Source: JBIOWF01 sp044868295 (GTDB lineage Bacteria; Actinomycetota; Actinomycetes; Streptosporangiales; Streptosporangiaceae). Taken from it: DNA of 47,693 nt. Below, one piece after another: positions 15,422 through 25,655 of this stretch (position 1 is its first letter; each line of letters starts with the position of its first letter). Below the pieces are notes generated by a model. It had not been told where the DNA came from and searched no databases. It saw only the letters and a list, made by a program, of their open reading frames with translations. The position numbers and the translations under genes were made by a program. The stretch lies in contig JBIOWF010000363.1 of assembly GCA_044868295.1 (NCBI GenBank), positions 1-47,693 of the forward strand, in the 5' to 3' direction.

Positions 15422-15447
15422 GGCGGGAAGGCCCCACCCTTCCCGCC
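15422..15447. terminator. bidirectional terminator hairpin
   Basis: GGCGGGAAGG (15422-15431) pairs perfectly with CCTTCCCGCC (15438-15447) around a 6-base loop, 5 bases after the small gene and between convergent genes. Confidence 0.85.
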
Positions 15448-15536
15448 CCGGCAAGATCCTCCCGGTTTCCGCGCCCAGCTCAGCTGGTCTCCCCGCCCCT
15501 GCCCAGCCGGCTTTCCTCCTGGCTCAGTTGGCCGGC

Positions 15537-16903
15537 TCAGCTGGCCTGGCTGACCGTCGACATGTTGAAGTCCGGGACGCGGATCGGCGGCATCACGGTG
15601 CGGGTGAAGTAGTCGTTCCACTCGCGCGGCAGAGTCTGCTCGCTGCGCCCCACCTCGGTCAGGCGGTCCAGCAGGTCGACGGGGGACTCGTTGAACCGGA
15701 AGTTGTTGACCTCGCCGACGACCTCGCCGTTCTCGACCAGGTAGACGCCGTCCCGGGTGAGGCCGGTGAGCAGCAGGGTCTGCGGGTCGACGGCGCGGAT
15801 GTACCACAGGCAGGTCAGCAGCAGCCCGCGCTCGGTGGAGGCGATCATCTCCTCCAGTGAGCGGCCGCCCTCGGGGCCCGTCATGATCAGGTTGTCGATC
15901 TGCGGCGTGGGCGCGAGGCCGGTGATCTCGGCGGAGTGCCGCGTCTGGATGAGATTGGCCAGCTTCCCGCCGGAGATCCAGTCGGTCTCGCCCAGGCCGA
16001 GGCCGTTGTCGAAGACCGACTGCTCGCGGCTGGAGGCGTGCGCCACCACGTACGGCGAGCACTCGATGCCGGGATGCGCGGGGTCGCTGTAGAGGCGCAC
16101 CGGGGTCCGCGACAGTTGTTCCCCCACACGCGTGCCGCCACCGGGCTTGGAGAACACCGTGCGTCCGTCGGCGGCGTCCCGGGCTCCGGCCGACCAGTAC
16201 AGGTAGATCATCAGGTCGGAGACCGCGGTCGGCGGCAGGAGCGTCTCGTACCGCCCCGCCTCCAGGCTGACCTTGCGCTTGGCCCACTCCAGCCGCTGGG
16301 CCAGCGTGGCGTCGAGGAGGGCCACGTCCACGTCGGAGAAGTCACGGGTCGCCACGCCGGTCCAGGCGGAGCGGGACATGTCCGGAGACTTCGCGTTGAG
16401 CTCCAGCCGCCCGGTCGGCTGGTCGTGGCGCACCCGCAGGCCGGTCGACGAGCCGACGAAGGTCGACGTCATGATGTGCTCGGCGAAGCCGTACAGCCTC
16501 CTGCCCGCGGCTTCTGCGGCGGCGAACGACTCGCCGAGCGCGGGCGCGAAGTCGCGGAAGACCTCGATCGAGGTCGGCTCGACGCCGCGGTCCCAGTCGG
16601 CCGCGACCGAGCCCTCGATGAGGGGACGGGCGTCCTCCGACGGCTGGGCGTCGCGTGCGGCCTTGTCGGCCGCCGCCACGACGTCCGGGAGCTGGTCCGG
16701 CCGTACGGCGGCACGGGACACCACGCCCACGCCCCGGCCCACGACGGAGATCACGGTCAGCTGCGCCGAGCGCGCGACGCCGTTCGTGGTCAGGGTGTTG
16801 CCCGCGAAGCGGAGGTTGGCGGTGGAGCCCTCGTCCACGATCACTACGCAGTCGTCGGCCTCGCTCAGCGCCAGTGCCCGCTCGACCGTCTCCTGTGGTG
16901 TCG

Positions 16904-16907
<4 letters not shown>
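15537..16907 (-). CDS. pmbA: TldE/PmbA-family metalloprotease subunit
   Basis: 456-residue partner of TldD. In the TldD-TldE heterodimer only TldD carries zinc, and this partner forms the second half of the proteolytic chamber that degrades unfolded peptides (in other bacteria it matures microcin B17 and acts on CcdA). It lacks HExxxH, as expected for TldE, and has the family blocks FVGSSTGLRVRHDQPTGR and GLAPTPQIDNLIM. The GTG start at 16907 overlaps the tldD TGA (GTGA), showing coupling. The ATG-like frame that runs further upstream is only the antisense-free overlap with tldD. No peptide substrate gene is visible nearby. Confidence 0.93.
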
Positions 16908-18403
<1,496 letters not shown>

Positions 18404-18473
18404 GATCCTAACGCCGTGATCTTGTGCCTGGCGGACAAGCGGTTACCAGGCGGTAGCCGATACCGTCGGATCC

Positions 18474-19178
18474 ATGGCTCGCTCTGTTCTCGTGACCGGC
18501 GGCAATCGTGGCATCGGCCTCGCGATCGCTCGCGAACTCGCGGCTGCCGGCGACGCCGTCGCCGTCACCTACCGCTCCGGAGAACCTCCGGAGGGACTCT
18601 TCGGCGTCCGATGCGACGTGACCAGCGCGGCGGACGTGGACGCCGCCTTCGAGAAGGCCGAGGCCGAGCACGGCCCGGTCGAGGTGGTCGTCGCCAACGC
18701 CGGCATCACCAAGGACACGCTGCTGCCGATGATGAAGGAGGAGACCTTCACCGACGTCATCGACACCAACCTGACCGGCGCGTACCGCATCGCCAAGCGG
18801 GCCGTCCGGCCCATGCTGCGGCTCAAGCGCGGCCGGATCATCCTGATCTCCTCGGTGGTGGCCATGCTCGGCTCCGCCGGCCAGACGAACTACGCGGCCT
18901 CCAAGGCCGGCCTGATCGGCTTCGGCAGATCCCTGGCCCGGGAGCTCGGCTCGCGGAGCATCACGGTCAACGTGGTGGCGCCGGGCTTCGTGGAGACCGA
19001 CATGACGGCCGTGCTGGAGGACGCTCAGCAGGAGCAGATCCGCAAGAGCATCCCGCTCGGCCGGCAGGCCACGGCGGACGAGGTGGCCAAGGTCGTCAGG
19101 TTCCTGGCGAGCGAGGACGCCTCCTACATCACCGGCGCGGTCATCCCGGTGGACGGCGGCTTGGGAATGGGGCACTGA
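18474..19178 (+). CDS. fabG: 3-oxoacyl-ACP reductase FabG (MabA-like)
   Basis: 234-residue NADPH-dependent short-chain dehydrogenase that reduces beta-ketoacyl-ACP in fatty-acid elongation. The cofactor motif is VTGGNRGIG, NAG is in VVANAGITKD, and the catalytic set is Ser in LISSVVA with Tyr and Lys in NYAASKAG. The C-terminal GAVIPVDGGLGMGH is typical. It is followed after one base by fabI, the mycobacterial mabA-inhA arrangement, which argues for the type II fatty-acid system rather than a stray SDR. There is no clear ribosome site, and a GATACC sequence about 11 bases before ATG could be a -10 of a near-leaderless transcript. Confidence 0.93.
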   Translation: MARSVLVTGGNRGIGLAIARELAAAGDAVAVTYRSGEPPEGLFGVRCDVTSAADVDAAFEKAEAEHGPVEVVVANAGITKDTLLPMMKEETFTDVIDTNLTGAYRIAKRAVRPMLRLKRGRIILISSVVAMLGSAGQTNYAASKAGLIGFGRSLARELGSRSITVNVVAPGFVETDMTAVLEDAQQEQIRKSIPLGRQATADEVAKVVRFLASEDASYITGAVIPVDGGLGMGH

Positions 19179-19179
19179 C

Positions 19180-19944
19180 ATGGGAATTCTCGAAGGTAAG
19201 CGGCTGCTGGTCACCGGCGTCCTCACCGACTCCTCGATCGCGTTCAACGTGGCCAAGCTGGCCCAGGAGGAGGGCGCCCAGGTCGTGCTGACCGGCTTCG
19301 GCCGCCTCAGCCTGGTCGAGCGCATCGCCAAGCGGCTCCCCGAGCCGCCGCCGGTGATCGAGCTGGACGTGCAGAACACCGACCATCTCGACTCGCTCGC
19401 CGACCGCGTGGGCGAGCACGTCGAGGGGATCGACGGCGTCGTCCACTCCATCGGCTTCGCCCCGCAGTCCTGCCTCGGCGGCAACTTCCTCAACACGACG
19501 TGGGAGGACGTGGCGACGGCCGTCCACATCTCCACGTTCTCGTTCAAGTCGCTCGCGGTCGCGTGCCTCCCGCTGATGAAGGAGGGCGGCTCTGTCGTCG
19601 GCCTGGACTTCGACGCCACCAAGGCGTGGCCGGTCTACGACTGGATGGGTGTGGCGAAGGCGGGCCTGGAGTCCTGCTCGCGTTATCTGGCCCGCGATCT
19701 CGGCAAGCACGGCATCCGGGTGAACCTGGTGGCCGCCGGGCCGCTGCGGACGATGGCGGCCAAGAGCATCCCCGGCTTCCAGGAGTTCGAGGAGAGCTGG
19801 CCGGCCAAGGCGCCCCTCGGCTGGGACCTGGCCGACACGGCCCCGGCGGCCAAGGCGTGCCTCGCCCTGCTGTCCGACTGGTTCCCGGCCACCACCGGCG
19901 AGATCATCCACGTCGACGGCGGTGTGCACGCGATGGGCGTCTGA
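19180..19944 (+). CDS. fabI: enoyl-ACP reductase FabI (InhA-like)
   Basis: 254-residue NADH-dependent enoyl-ACP reductase completing each round of fatty-acid elongation. It has the atypical SDR cofactor motif VTGVLTDSSIAFNVAK. HSIGFAP corresponds to the InhA segment with Ser94, and the catalytic Tyr153 and Lys160 are in VYDWMGVAKAG. The substrate loop follows GPLRTMAAKSIPGF. It lies one base downstream of fabG and is closed by a hairpin. The target of triclosan and isoniazid adducts in relatives is this protein family; no resistance prediction is made. Confidence 0.95.
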   Translation: MGILEGKRLLVTGVLTDSSIAFNVAKLAQEEGAQVVLTGFGRLSLVERIAKRLPEPPPVIELDVQNTDHLDSLADRVGEHVEGIDGVVHSIGFAPQSCLGGNFLNTTWEDVATAVHISTFSFKSLAVACLPLMKEGGSVVGLDFDATKAWPVYDWMGVAKAGLESCSRYLARDLGKHGIRVNLVAAGPLRTMAAKSIPGFQEFEESWPAKAPLGWDLADTAPAAKACLALLSDWFPATTGEIIHVDGGVHAMGV

Positions 19945-19951
19945 TCTGGAA

Positions 19952-20003
19952 AAGGCCCTCCGCTCGCGGTGCAGGCGCCCGTGCCCGCTCGCGCGGGGGC
20001 CTT
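19952..20003 (+). terminator. fabI terminator candidate
   Basis: AAGGCCC (19952-19958) can pair with GGGCCTT (19997-20003), with further imperfect pairing inside (TCCGC/GCGGG), 7 bases after the fabI stop. Confidence 0.55.
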
Positions 20004-20046
20004 ACCCCTGAGCGCAGGAGGCGGCGCGCCCGTGCCGGGTGGCCGC

Positions 20047-20337
20047 CTACAACGCATGCAGGTTCGATGACCCCGATTCGTCCGCGACCGGCGCCCGCGG
20101 CAGGGTCTGCAGCGCGAGCCACAGTTCCGCGTGCAGTGTCGGCGAGTCGAGGCTGCGCCCGAGAAGCTGCTCCACCTTGCCCATCCGGTGCCGGAGCGTG
20201 TGCCGGTGCACGCCGAGCTTGACGGCGGCGGGGTCCCACGGCCCGTGCTGCTCCAGCCATGCTCGCAGCGAATCGACGAGCGAGCCGCGCCCGGCTGTGT
20301 CGTGCCGGGTCAGTGGGTCGAGGAGCGCCGCCGCGAT
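20047..20337 (-). pseudogene. PucR-family regulator, C-terminal remnant
   Basis: The minus strand encodes LLDPLTRHDTAGRGSLVDSL, a helix with WLEQHGPWDPAAVKLGV, then the C-terminal helix-turn-helix HRHTLRHRMGKVEQLLGRSL. This is the end of PucR/CdaR-type activators (PF13556-like). Intact proteins have 400-500 residues; here recognisable sequence starts only at about 20337, and the rest of the open frame to 20421 is antisense to a potA fragment. The start and sensor region are missing, so it is a truncated gene. PucR regulators often sit next to polyamine or purine uptake genes, matching the potA remnant beside it. Confidence 0.72.
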
Positions 20338-20592
20338 CGTGGTGCGCCCCGAACGGGCGCGGGCACTCGGCCCAGGAGATGCCGCGCCCATCGGCTGGAA
20401 CGTCCTCGACACGGAGGTCACCGACGTCGTCTACCTTGGCACGCATCGCCGATTGGATCTGCGGGGTTCCGCGACGGCACCCAAGGCGCGGTACGCGAAC
20501 CGGCGGGCGGGGAAAGCCAGGCGGTCCGCGGCGAAACCATCCGCATCACCTGGCCCGCGGAGCACAGCGTCCTCGTGCCCGACGGGAAATAG
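20336..20592 (+). pseudogene. PotA-like ABC ATPase, C-terminal TOBE remnant, frameshifted
   Basis: The plus strand begins with IVVRPERARALGPGD and LDTEVTDVVYLGTHRRLDL, the TOBE domain of spermidine/putrescine ABC transporter ATPases. The frame then breaks near 20455-20470 and the domain continues in another frame with GESQAVRGETIRITWPAEHS to a stop at 20592. Walker and signature motifs are absent. It abuts the minus-strand pucR remnant tail-to-tail at about 20337, where both lose their N-terminal coding parts. That geometry is a deletion joint between two divergent genes. Confidence 0.72.
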
Positions 20593-20623
20593 CCGACGGA
20601 GTAAGGGAGCGTCGGGCGCGATC

Positions 20624-20687
20624 CAGGGAGTGCTTGGTAAATGCTGCCCGTCGCGAGCCAGGCTTGATTCATAGAACACGAACTAGG
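20624..20687. repeat. structured repeat, short copy (termini only)
   Basis: This 64-base copy keeps only the two ends of the element seen at 27646-27810 and 42814-43027: AAATGCTGCCCGTCGCGAGC at the left, and GGCTTGATTC with ACACGA at the right. The internal hairpin region is deleted. Its right end CTAG provides the TAG stop of the secreted-protein gene at 20683-20685. Confidence 0.75.
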
Positions 20688-21519
20688 CCAGGCGGTGGCG
20701 TCCGCCGCCGCCGCGGCCCGGCAGGCGCATGCCCTCGAACGGGATGGTTTCCTGCTGGTCGGCGCGGGCGCGCCGGGTGGACACCACGCGGGCGGCCAGC
20801 ACCGCCGACAGCAGCAGCGCCGCCGTCAGGGCCGTTCCCACCCCGTCGTAGGTCGTCCGCGGCCGGATCGCCGCGCCCTTCATCTGGCTGGTCAGCCCGG
20901 GCACGTACTGCCCCGGCCACAGCAGCGTGATGCCCGCGTCGTCGGGGTCCACGGCCGGGTCGACCGTGATGAAGTGCTCGCCCGATTCCATGAACTGGGG
21001 CCGGTTGATCGGCGGCCGGGGAGGATTGGTCGGAAGCGCCCCGCCCGCCGTCTTCGCGGGCGCGGGCGTGGGCTCCGGCGTCTTCTTCGCGGCGGGCGGC
21101 TCGTCGTCTGCCCCGTCGCACTGGGGACCCGCGACCAGGGGCAGGCAGGTGCTCTGCACGGCCTGCGTGAGCCCGTCGGCGATCCCGGTGGAGCTGGGTG
21201 ACGCGCTGGGCGTCGTCCGGGTTTCGCCGGTGCCGCCGGTTGTGCCGCCGACCGTGCTGTCCACCGTGGTGGTGACCCCGCTCACCGTGCTGTCGACGGC
21301 GCTGGTGACCGGGGCCACGGCGCCGCCGGTCACGCCGTCGACCACGTCGGTCACGCCGTCGACGACATTGCAGACGCCGTTGGTGACCCCGGACAGCAGG
21401 CCGCTCCCGTGGCACTCCGCCGCGTGCGCGGGCGCCGCCGCGAGCAGTGGGACTCCCACGCTGAGGGCGAGCGTCAGCGCCCCCGCGGAGATCACGGACG
21501 CCTGACGTCCGATCTCCAT
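20683..21519 (-). CDS. secreted/membrane-anchored hypothetical protein
   Basis: 278 residues, no family recognised. A signal peptide is clear (basic start, hydrophobic stretch, LAAAPAHA before residue 34). The mature part starts with a Val/Asp/Gly/Thr-rich stretch made of short repeats such as VVDGVTDVVDGVTGG and VDSTVSGVTTTVDSTVGG (residues 52-92). A Pro/Ala/Lys-rich linker (140-172), a globular-looking part (180-215) and a C-terminal transmembrane helix (about 228-246) with a basic cytoplasmic tail follow. Four Cys (36, 50, 125, 134) could pair. LPTNP at 162-166 is not at a sortase position. The TAG stop overlaps the end of the repeat element. Confidence 0.75.
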   Translation of the reverse strand: MEIGRQASVISAGALTLALSVGVPLLAAAPAHAAECHGSGLLSGVTNGVCNVVDGVTDVVDGVTGGAVAPVTSAVDSTVSGVTTTVDSTVGGTTGGTGETRTTPSASPSSTGIADGLTQAVQSTCLPLVAGPQCDGADDEPPAAKKTPEPTPAPAKTAGGALPTNPPRPPINRPQFMESGEHFITVDPAVDPDDAGITLLWPGQYVPGLTSQMKGAAIRPRTTYDGVGTALTAALLLSAVLAARVVSTRRARADQQETIPFEGMRLPGRGGGGRHRLA

Positions 21520-21632
21520 ATACCCCTCCCGAACCCGTGCTCCGCTGGTTTCCCGCCTGGACCTGCCCAGTCTTTGCCCGGCCGCCAGCGTTTTCAGCAG
21601 AACGTTGCGATTCGGTATCGATGCGTGATACG

Positions 21633-21647
21633 CGAGAGCGACTCTCG
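21633..21647 (-). terminator. small hairpin after the aldo/keto reductase
   Basis: CGAGAG (21633-21638) pairs with CTCTCG (21642-21647) around 3 bases, 15 bases beyond the reductase stop. It is short, so it is a weak terminator candidate. Confidence 0.35.
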
Positions 21648-21661
21648 TTCAGGATTCGGGC

Positions 21662-22600
21662 TCAGGGCTCCGACACGTCGTCCAGGGCTTCGCGGATCTC
21701 CCAGGGGAGGGTCAGCTTCTCGGCCGCCAGGACTCCGAGCAGCTGGGCGTGCGTCCGCGCGCCCACGACGGCGGAGGCGACGCCGGGCTGGTCGCGGACC
21801 CAGGAGAGGGCCACGGCGAGCGGTGACACCCCGAGGCCTTCCGCGGCCGTCGTCACCGACTCCACGATGCTGCGGCAGCGCTCGTCGAGATAGGGCTGGA
21901 CGAAACCGGCGAGGTGCGGGGTGGCGGCCCGGGAGTCCGCGGGGATGCCGGTGCGGTACTTCCCCGTCAGCACGCCCCGGCCAAGCGGCGACCGGGCCAG
22001 GATGCCCGCCCCGACATGCGCGGCGGCGGGCAGCACCTCCTGCTCCGGTTCGCGCGCCACCAGGGAGTATTCGGTCTGAGTGGCCACGACAGGAGCCCGG
22101 GACTCCCCGCAACGCTGCCACACCGCGGCCGCGGCGAGCTGCCAGCCGGTGTAGTCGCAGACCCCGGCGTATGCCGTACGGCCGGACGAGACGGCGAGGT
22201 CGATGGCGGAGAGCGTCTCCTCCAGCGGCACGTTGGGGTCGAAGGCGTGCATCTGCCACAGATCCACCTCCTCCAGCTCCAGCCGGGCCAGAGAGGCGTC
22301 CAGCGCCCGGATGAGGTGCCGCCGTGACGCGTCGCGGTCGCCCTGCGCGGTCAGCGTGGCCTTGGTGGCGATGACCAGATCATCGCGCGGCACCACCTCG
22401 CGCAGCAGGCGGCCGATCAGCCGCTCGGCGTCGCCGTCCGCGTAGACGTCGGCCGTGTCGACCAGCGTGCCACCGGCGTCGGCGAACGCCGTGAGCTGCG
22501 CCGCCGCCTCCTCGGCCCCGGTGTCGCGGGCCCAGGTCATCGTGCCGAGCCCGATCCGGGACACGGAAAGGCCACTGCGCCCGACCAATCGCTGATCCAT
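21662..22600 (-). CDS. aldo/keto reductase
   Basis: 312-residue NADPH-dependent (beta/alpha)8-barrel oxidoreductase. The catalytic tetrad is visible: Asp and Tyr in DTADVYADG, Lys in VIATKATL and His in LWQMHAFDP. The start LVGRSGLSVSRIGLGTMTW and the C-terminal cofactor loop VASAVVGARTHAQL are of the YhdN/AKR11-like bacterial class. The starting ATG at 22600 is 45 bases from the divergent uppP start. Substrate is not predictable; neighbours do not help. Confidence 0.92.
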   Translation of the reverse strand: MDQRLVGRSGLSVSRIGLGTMTWARDTGAEEAAAQLTAFADAGGTLVDTADVYADGDAERLIGRLLREVVPRDDLVIATKATLTAQGDRDASRRHLIRALDASLARLELEEVDLWQMHAFDPNVPLEETLSAIDLAVSSGRTAYAGVCDYTGWQLAAAAVWQRCGESRAPVVATQTEYSLVAREPEQEVLPAAAHVGAGILARSPLGRGVLTGKYRTGIPADSRAATPHLAGFVQPYLDERCRSIVESVTTAAEGLGVSPLAVALSWVRDQPGVASAVVGARTHAQLLGVLAAEKLTLPWEIREALDDVSEP

Positions 22601-22644
22601 TATCAGGCCAGATTAGCGTGTCAGACCGTTTAGGCTGGCCCATC

Positions 22645-23463
22645 GTGGACGCTCTTCAGGCCATAGTGCTCGGGATCGTGCAGGGACTGACCGAATTCCT
22701 GCCGATCTCCAGCTCCGCCCATCTGCTGATCGTGCCCAAACTCGCGGGCTGGGCCGATCCCGGCGCCGCCTTCACCGCGGTGATCCAGCTGGGCACCATG
22801 CTCGCCGTGCTGATCTTCTTCTGGCGCGACATCGTGCGAATCTCCTGGACGTGGCTGCGCAGCCTCTGGACGCCCGAGCTCCGCGAGGACCTGGACGCCC
22901 GGATGGGCTGGTACATCGGCCTCGGCACGATCCCCATCGGCGTGGCCGGCCTGCTCTTCAAGGACGCGATCGAGGGCCCGGCCCGAAACCTGTGGCTGAA
23001 CGCCGCGATGCTGATCGTCTTCGGCCTGCTCCTGCTCGTCGCCGACCAGGCGGGCACCAAGAAGAAGGGGATCGACGACCTCGGCCTGCGTGACGGCCTC
23101 ATCATCGGGGCGTGGCAGATGCTGCCCCTCGTGCCGGGCGCCTCGCGGTCCGGGTCCACGATGACCGGCGCCATGTTCCTCGGGTACTCCCGCGAGGCCG
23201 CCGCACGCTACTCGTTCCTGCTGTCGATCCCCGCGGTGATCCTCTCGGGGCTGTTCGAGCTCCGCCACGTGGGCGACGGCGGGGGCGTGCCCCTGGTGCC
23301 GACGCTGATCGCGACCGTGGTCTCCTTCGTCGTCGGGTACGCCTCGATCGCCTGGCTGCTGCGGTATGTCGCCAAGCACTCCACCATCGTGTTCGTGGTC
23401 TACCGGGTCTTCGCCGGCGCCTTCCTGCTCACGCTGCTCTCGCTCGGTGTGATCTCGTCATGA
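22645..23463 (+). CDS. uppP: undecaprenyl-diphosphatase UppP (BacA)
   Basis: 272-residue integral membrane phosphatase that recycles undecaprenyl diphosphate to the monophosphate carrier used for peptidoglycan and surface glycans. Both active-site motifs are present: GLTEFLPISSSAHL near the N-terminus and PGASRSGSTMTGAM in the middle, with several membrane helices. GTG 22645 is preferred because VDALQAIVLGIVQG is the family N-terminus; an ATG at 22618 would add nine residues. Its stop overlaps the next ATG (ATGA). It starts a conserved actinobacterial run that ends with mshC. Confidence 0.94.
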   Translation: MDALQAIVLGIVQGLTEFLPISSSAHLLIVPKLAGWADPGAAFTAVIQLGTMLAVLIFFWRDIVRISWTWLRSLWTPELREDLDARMGWYIGLGTIPIGVAGLLFKDAIEGPARNLWLNAAMLIVFGLLLLVADQAGTKKKGIDDLGLRDGLIIGAWQMLPLVPGASRSGSTMTGAMFLGYSREAAARYSFLLSIPAVILSGLFELRHVGDGGGVPLVPTLIATVVSFVVGYASIAWLLRYVAKHSTIVFVVYRVFAGAFLLTLLSLGVISS

Positions 23464-24155
23464 CCACCCTCCTCCTCGTACGGCACGGCCTCACGGCCAT
23501 GACCGGCCCGGTGCTCGCCGGATGGACGCCCGGGGTGCACCTGAACGAGCGCGGTCGCGAGCAGGCCGAGGCCCTCGCCGCACGGCTCGCGCCACTGGAG
23601 CTCGACGCGATCGTCTCCAGCCCGCTGGAGCGGTGCCAGGAGACGGCGCGGGCCGTCGCCGGGGAGCGGCCGGTGGAGACCGACGAGCGGTTCGGGGAGT
23701 GCGGCTACGGCGACTGGACCGGCCGGCCGCTGAAGGAGCTGGCCAAGGACCCGATGTGGCAGGTCGTCCAGGCCCATCCCAGCGCCGCCGTCTTTCCCGG
23801 GGGTGAGGCGCTCGCCGACACCCAGAGCCGCGCGGTGCGTGCCGTACGGGAATGGAACGAACGGCTCGGCGACAAGGCCACTTATCTCGTCTGCAGCCAC
23901 GGCGACGTCATCAAGGCCATCGTGGCGGACGCTCTCGGGCTTCATTTGGACCAGTTCCAGCGGATCTGTGCCGATCCGGCCTCTCTCACGGTGATTCGCT
24001 ACACCCCCCTGCGTCCCTTCGTGCTCAGGCTCAACGATGTGGGCGGGGGTGTGGTGGATCTGATTCCTCCGAGCGCGGTTCCAGAAGGCCAAGACGGGGG
24101 AGAAAACATCACCGGGAGTGATGCCGCCGTCGGCGGTGGACCCGGGACCACGTAA
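23460..24155 (+). CDS. histidine phosphatase family protein (MSMEG_4193 type)
   Basis: 231-residue member of the histidine phosphatase superfamily. The phosphohistidine motif LLVRHGLT is at residues 4-11, the second-half motif ERCQETARAVA and the acid region FGECGYGDWTGRPLKEL follow, and the second catalytic His is in VCSHGDVIKAI. This subfamily (putative phosphomutase, TIGR03848-like) is typical of actinomycetes and found next to DUF3090, as here. The physiological substrate is unknown. The start overlaps the uppP stop by 4 bases. The last 25 residues are Gly-rich and disordered. Confidence 0.9.
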   Translation: MTTLLLVRHGLTAMTGPVLAGWTPGVHLNERGREQAEALAARLAPLELDAIVSSPLERCQETARAVAGERPVETDERFGECGYGDWTGRPLKELAKDPMWQVVQAHPSAAVFPGGEALADTQSRAVRAVREWNERLGDKATYLVCSHGDVIKAIVADALGLHLDQFQRICADPASLTVIRYTPLRPFVLRLNDVGGGVVDLIPPSAVPEGQDGGENITGSDAAVGGGPGTT

Positions 24156-24164
24156 GGTCGGGCT

Positions 24165-24731
24165 ATGCCGGTCTTCGACTACGATCCGCCTGACAGGTTC
24201 GTGGCCGGTGCCGTGGGGCAACCGGGAGCACGCGCCTTCTTTCTCCAGGCCCGCGGCCAGGGCAAGATCACGACGGTCGCGCTTGAGAAGTTCCAGGTCG
24301 CAGTGCTCGCCGACCGGTTGGACGAGCTGCTCGACGAGGTGCTGCGCCGCAGCGGCGGCCGGGCTCCCGTCCCGGCGATGGCCCCCGCCGAGCTGGCCGA
24401 CGAGGCGCCGCTGGACCTCCCCCTCGATGAGGACTTCCGCGTGGGCACGATGGCCCTCGCCTGGGATCCGGAGACCTCACAGGTGATCATCGAGGCGCAG
24501 GAGGCCACCGAGGCCGACGAGGAGGACGAGCCGATCGACGACGACCGGCCCGAGCCCGCGGTGCTGAGGGTCCGGATCAGCCCGGCCGCGGCCCGCGCCT
24601 TCACCCGCCGGGCCCTCGACGTCGTCGCCGCGGGCCGCCCGCCGTGCCCGCTGTGCGGCCAGCCGTTGGACCCCGACGGCCACATCTGCGTCCGCCTCAA
24701 CGGCCACCACCCCGGGGGGTTGCCAGAGTGA
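24165..24731 (+). CDS. DUF3090 family protein
   Basis: 188-residue conserved actinobacterial protein (TIGR03847-like). The start MPVFDYDPPDRFVAGAVGQPG and the segment RAFFLQARGQGKITTVALEK are characteristic, a very acidic stretch (EATEADEEDEPIDDD) lies in the middle, and a C-terminal zinc-ribbon-like CPLCGQPLDPDGHIC with a following NGH ends the protein. Function is unknown. It sits 9 bases after the phosphatase gene and upstream of the SCO1664-type gene, the usual order, so a shared pathway is likely. Confidence 0.9.
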   Translation: MPVFDYDPPDRFVAGAVGQPGARAFFLQARGQGKITTVALEKFQVAVLADRLDELLDEVLRRSGGRAPVPAMAPAELADEAPLDLPLDEDFRVGTMALAWDPETSQVIIEAQEATEADEEDEPIDDDRPEPAVLRVRISPAAARAFTRRALDVVAAGRPPCPLCGQPLDPDGHICVRLNGHHPGGLPE

Positions 24732-24810
24732 GCGAGCGGAACGAGCGGTCAGGTGGGCACAGCACTGCCGTGGTCAGGCGGAGCCCGAGCGGTCAGGTGA
24801 AGGGAGCTGA

Positions 24811-25572
24811 ATGACAGCGGAGAGCGAGCCGACGATCAGCGCTGAGGACGGGGCAGGGCTGGACGACGCCACAGCCATGCGCCTGCTGCGTGACGGCAAG
24901 CTGGACGTGGCCGGCCGCCTGGTCGAGGCCACGAACATGACGCTCTACTGCTCCATCCGTCTGCGCGAAAACGTCGCCGCCTGCGTGTACAAGCCGGTGC
25001 GCGGCGAGCGTCCTCTCTGGGACTTTCCCGACGGCACGCTGGCCGCCAGGGAGGTCGCCGCCTACGAGGTCGCCGCCGCCACCGGGTGGCGGATCGTTCC
25101 CCCGACCGTCTACCGGGACGGCCCGTTCGGGCCGGGGATGGTCCAGCTCTGGATCGACGCGGATCCGGAGGTCGATCTGGGGGCGCTGATCCGCGGCAAG
25201 AATCCGGCGTTGCGCCGCATGGCCGTGTTCGACGCCGTCGTCAACAACGCGGACCGCAAGGGCGGCCATCTGCTGCCGTTGCCGGACGGGCACATATACG
25301 GAGTCGACCACGGGGTCTGCTTCTCCGCTGAGGACAAACTGCGGACCGTGCTGTGGCAGTGGCGGGGCAATCCGCTGCCCCGCGACGCGGTCCGCGTGCT
25401 GGTGGCCCTGGAACGGGAGATCGAGCGCGGCCGTCTCGGGCGACGGTTGCGAGAGCTCCTCACAACGGCCGAGGTGGAGGCCACCTGGGACCGGGTCCGG
25501 CGGCTGCTTCAGACCGGCGTTCACCCCCAACCCTCCGAAGATTGGCCGGCGATCCCGTGGCCTCCCATCTGA
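24811..25572 (+). CDS. SCO1664 family protein (kinase-like fold)
   Basis: 253-residue conserved actinobacterial protein (TIGR03843-like), distantly like PI3/PI4-kinase and HipA-type kinases. Kinase-like elements are an ATP-site Lys in ACVYKPVRGE, a catalytic-loop-like DAVVNNADRKGGHLL and a metal-binding-like GVDHGVCF (DHG in place of DFG). Biochemical function has not been assigned. GAAGGGAG is placed just before ATG 24811. The 79-base gap upstream contains two GAGCGGTCAGGTG copies about 41 bases apart but no gene. It is in the same operon-like run as DUF3090 and mshC. Confidence 0.9.
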   Translation: MTAESEPTISAEDGAGLDDATAMRLLRDGKLDVAGRLVEATNMTLYCSIRLRENVAACVYKPVRGERPLWDFPDGTLAAREVAAYEVAAATGWRIVPPTVYRDGPFGPGMVQLWIDADPEVDLGALIRGKNPALRRMAVFDAVVNNADRKGGHLLPLPDGHIYGVDHGVCFSAEDKLRTVLWQWRGNPLPRDAVRVLVALEREIERGRLGRRLRELLTTAEVEATWDRVRRLLQTGVHPQPSEDWPAIPWPPI

Positions 25573-25641
25573 CCGGGCATTCACACCTACTTGCGCGAAC
25601 GGGTGAGAACCGTGCACTCTGCATGAGTCTCTACCGAACAT

Positions 25642-25647
25642 GGAGGG
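25642..25647 (+). promoter_or_regulatory. ribosome binding site that sets a TTG start
   Basis: GGAGGG lies 8 bases before TTG 25656. Starting there makes Cys residue 2, as the Ntn-type NRDE family requires. Confidence 0.7.
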
Positions 25648-25655
25648 AACGGCCG

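Noticed and set aside
20683..21519. Sortase-anchored surface protein via LPTNP
   Set aside because: LPTNP lies mid-protein at residues 162-166; the C-terminal helix is preceded by no LPxTG or LAxTG motif.
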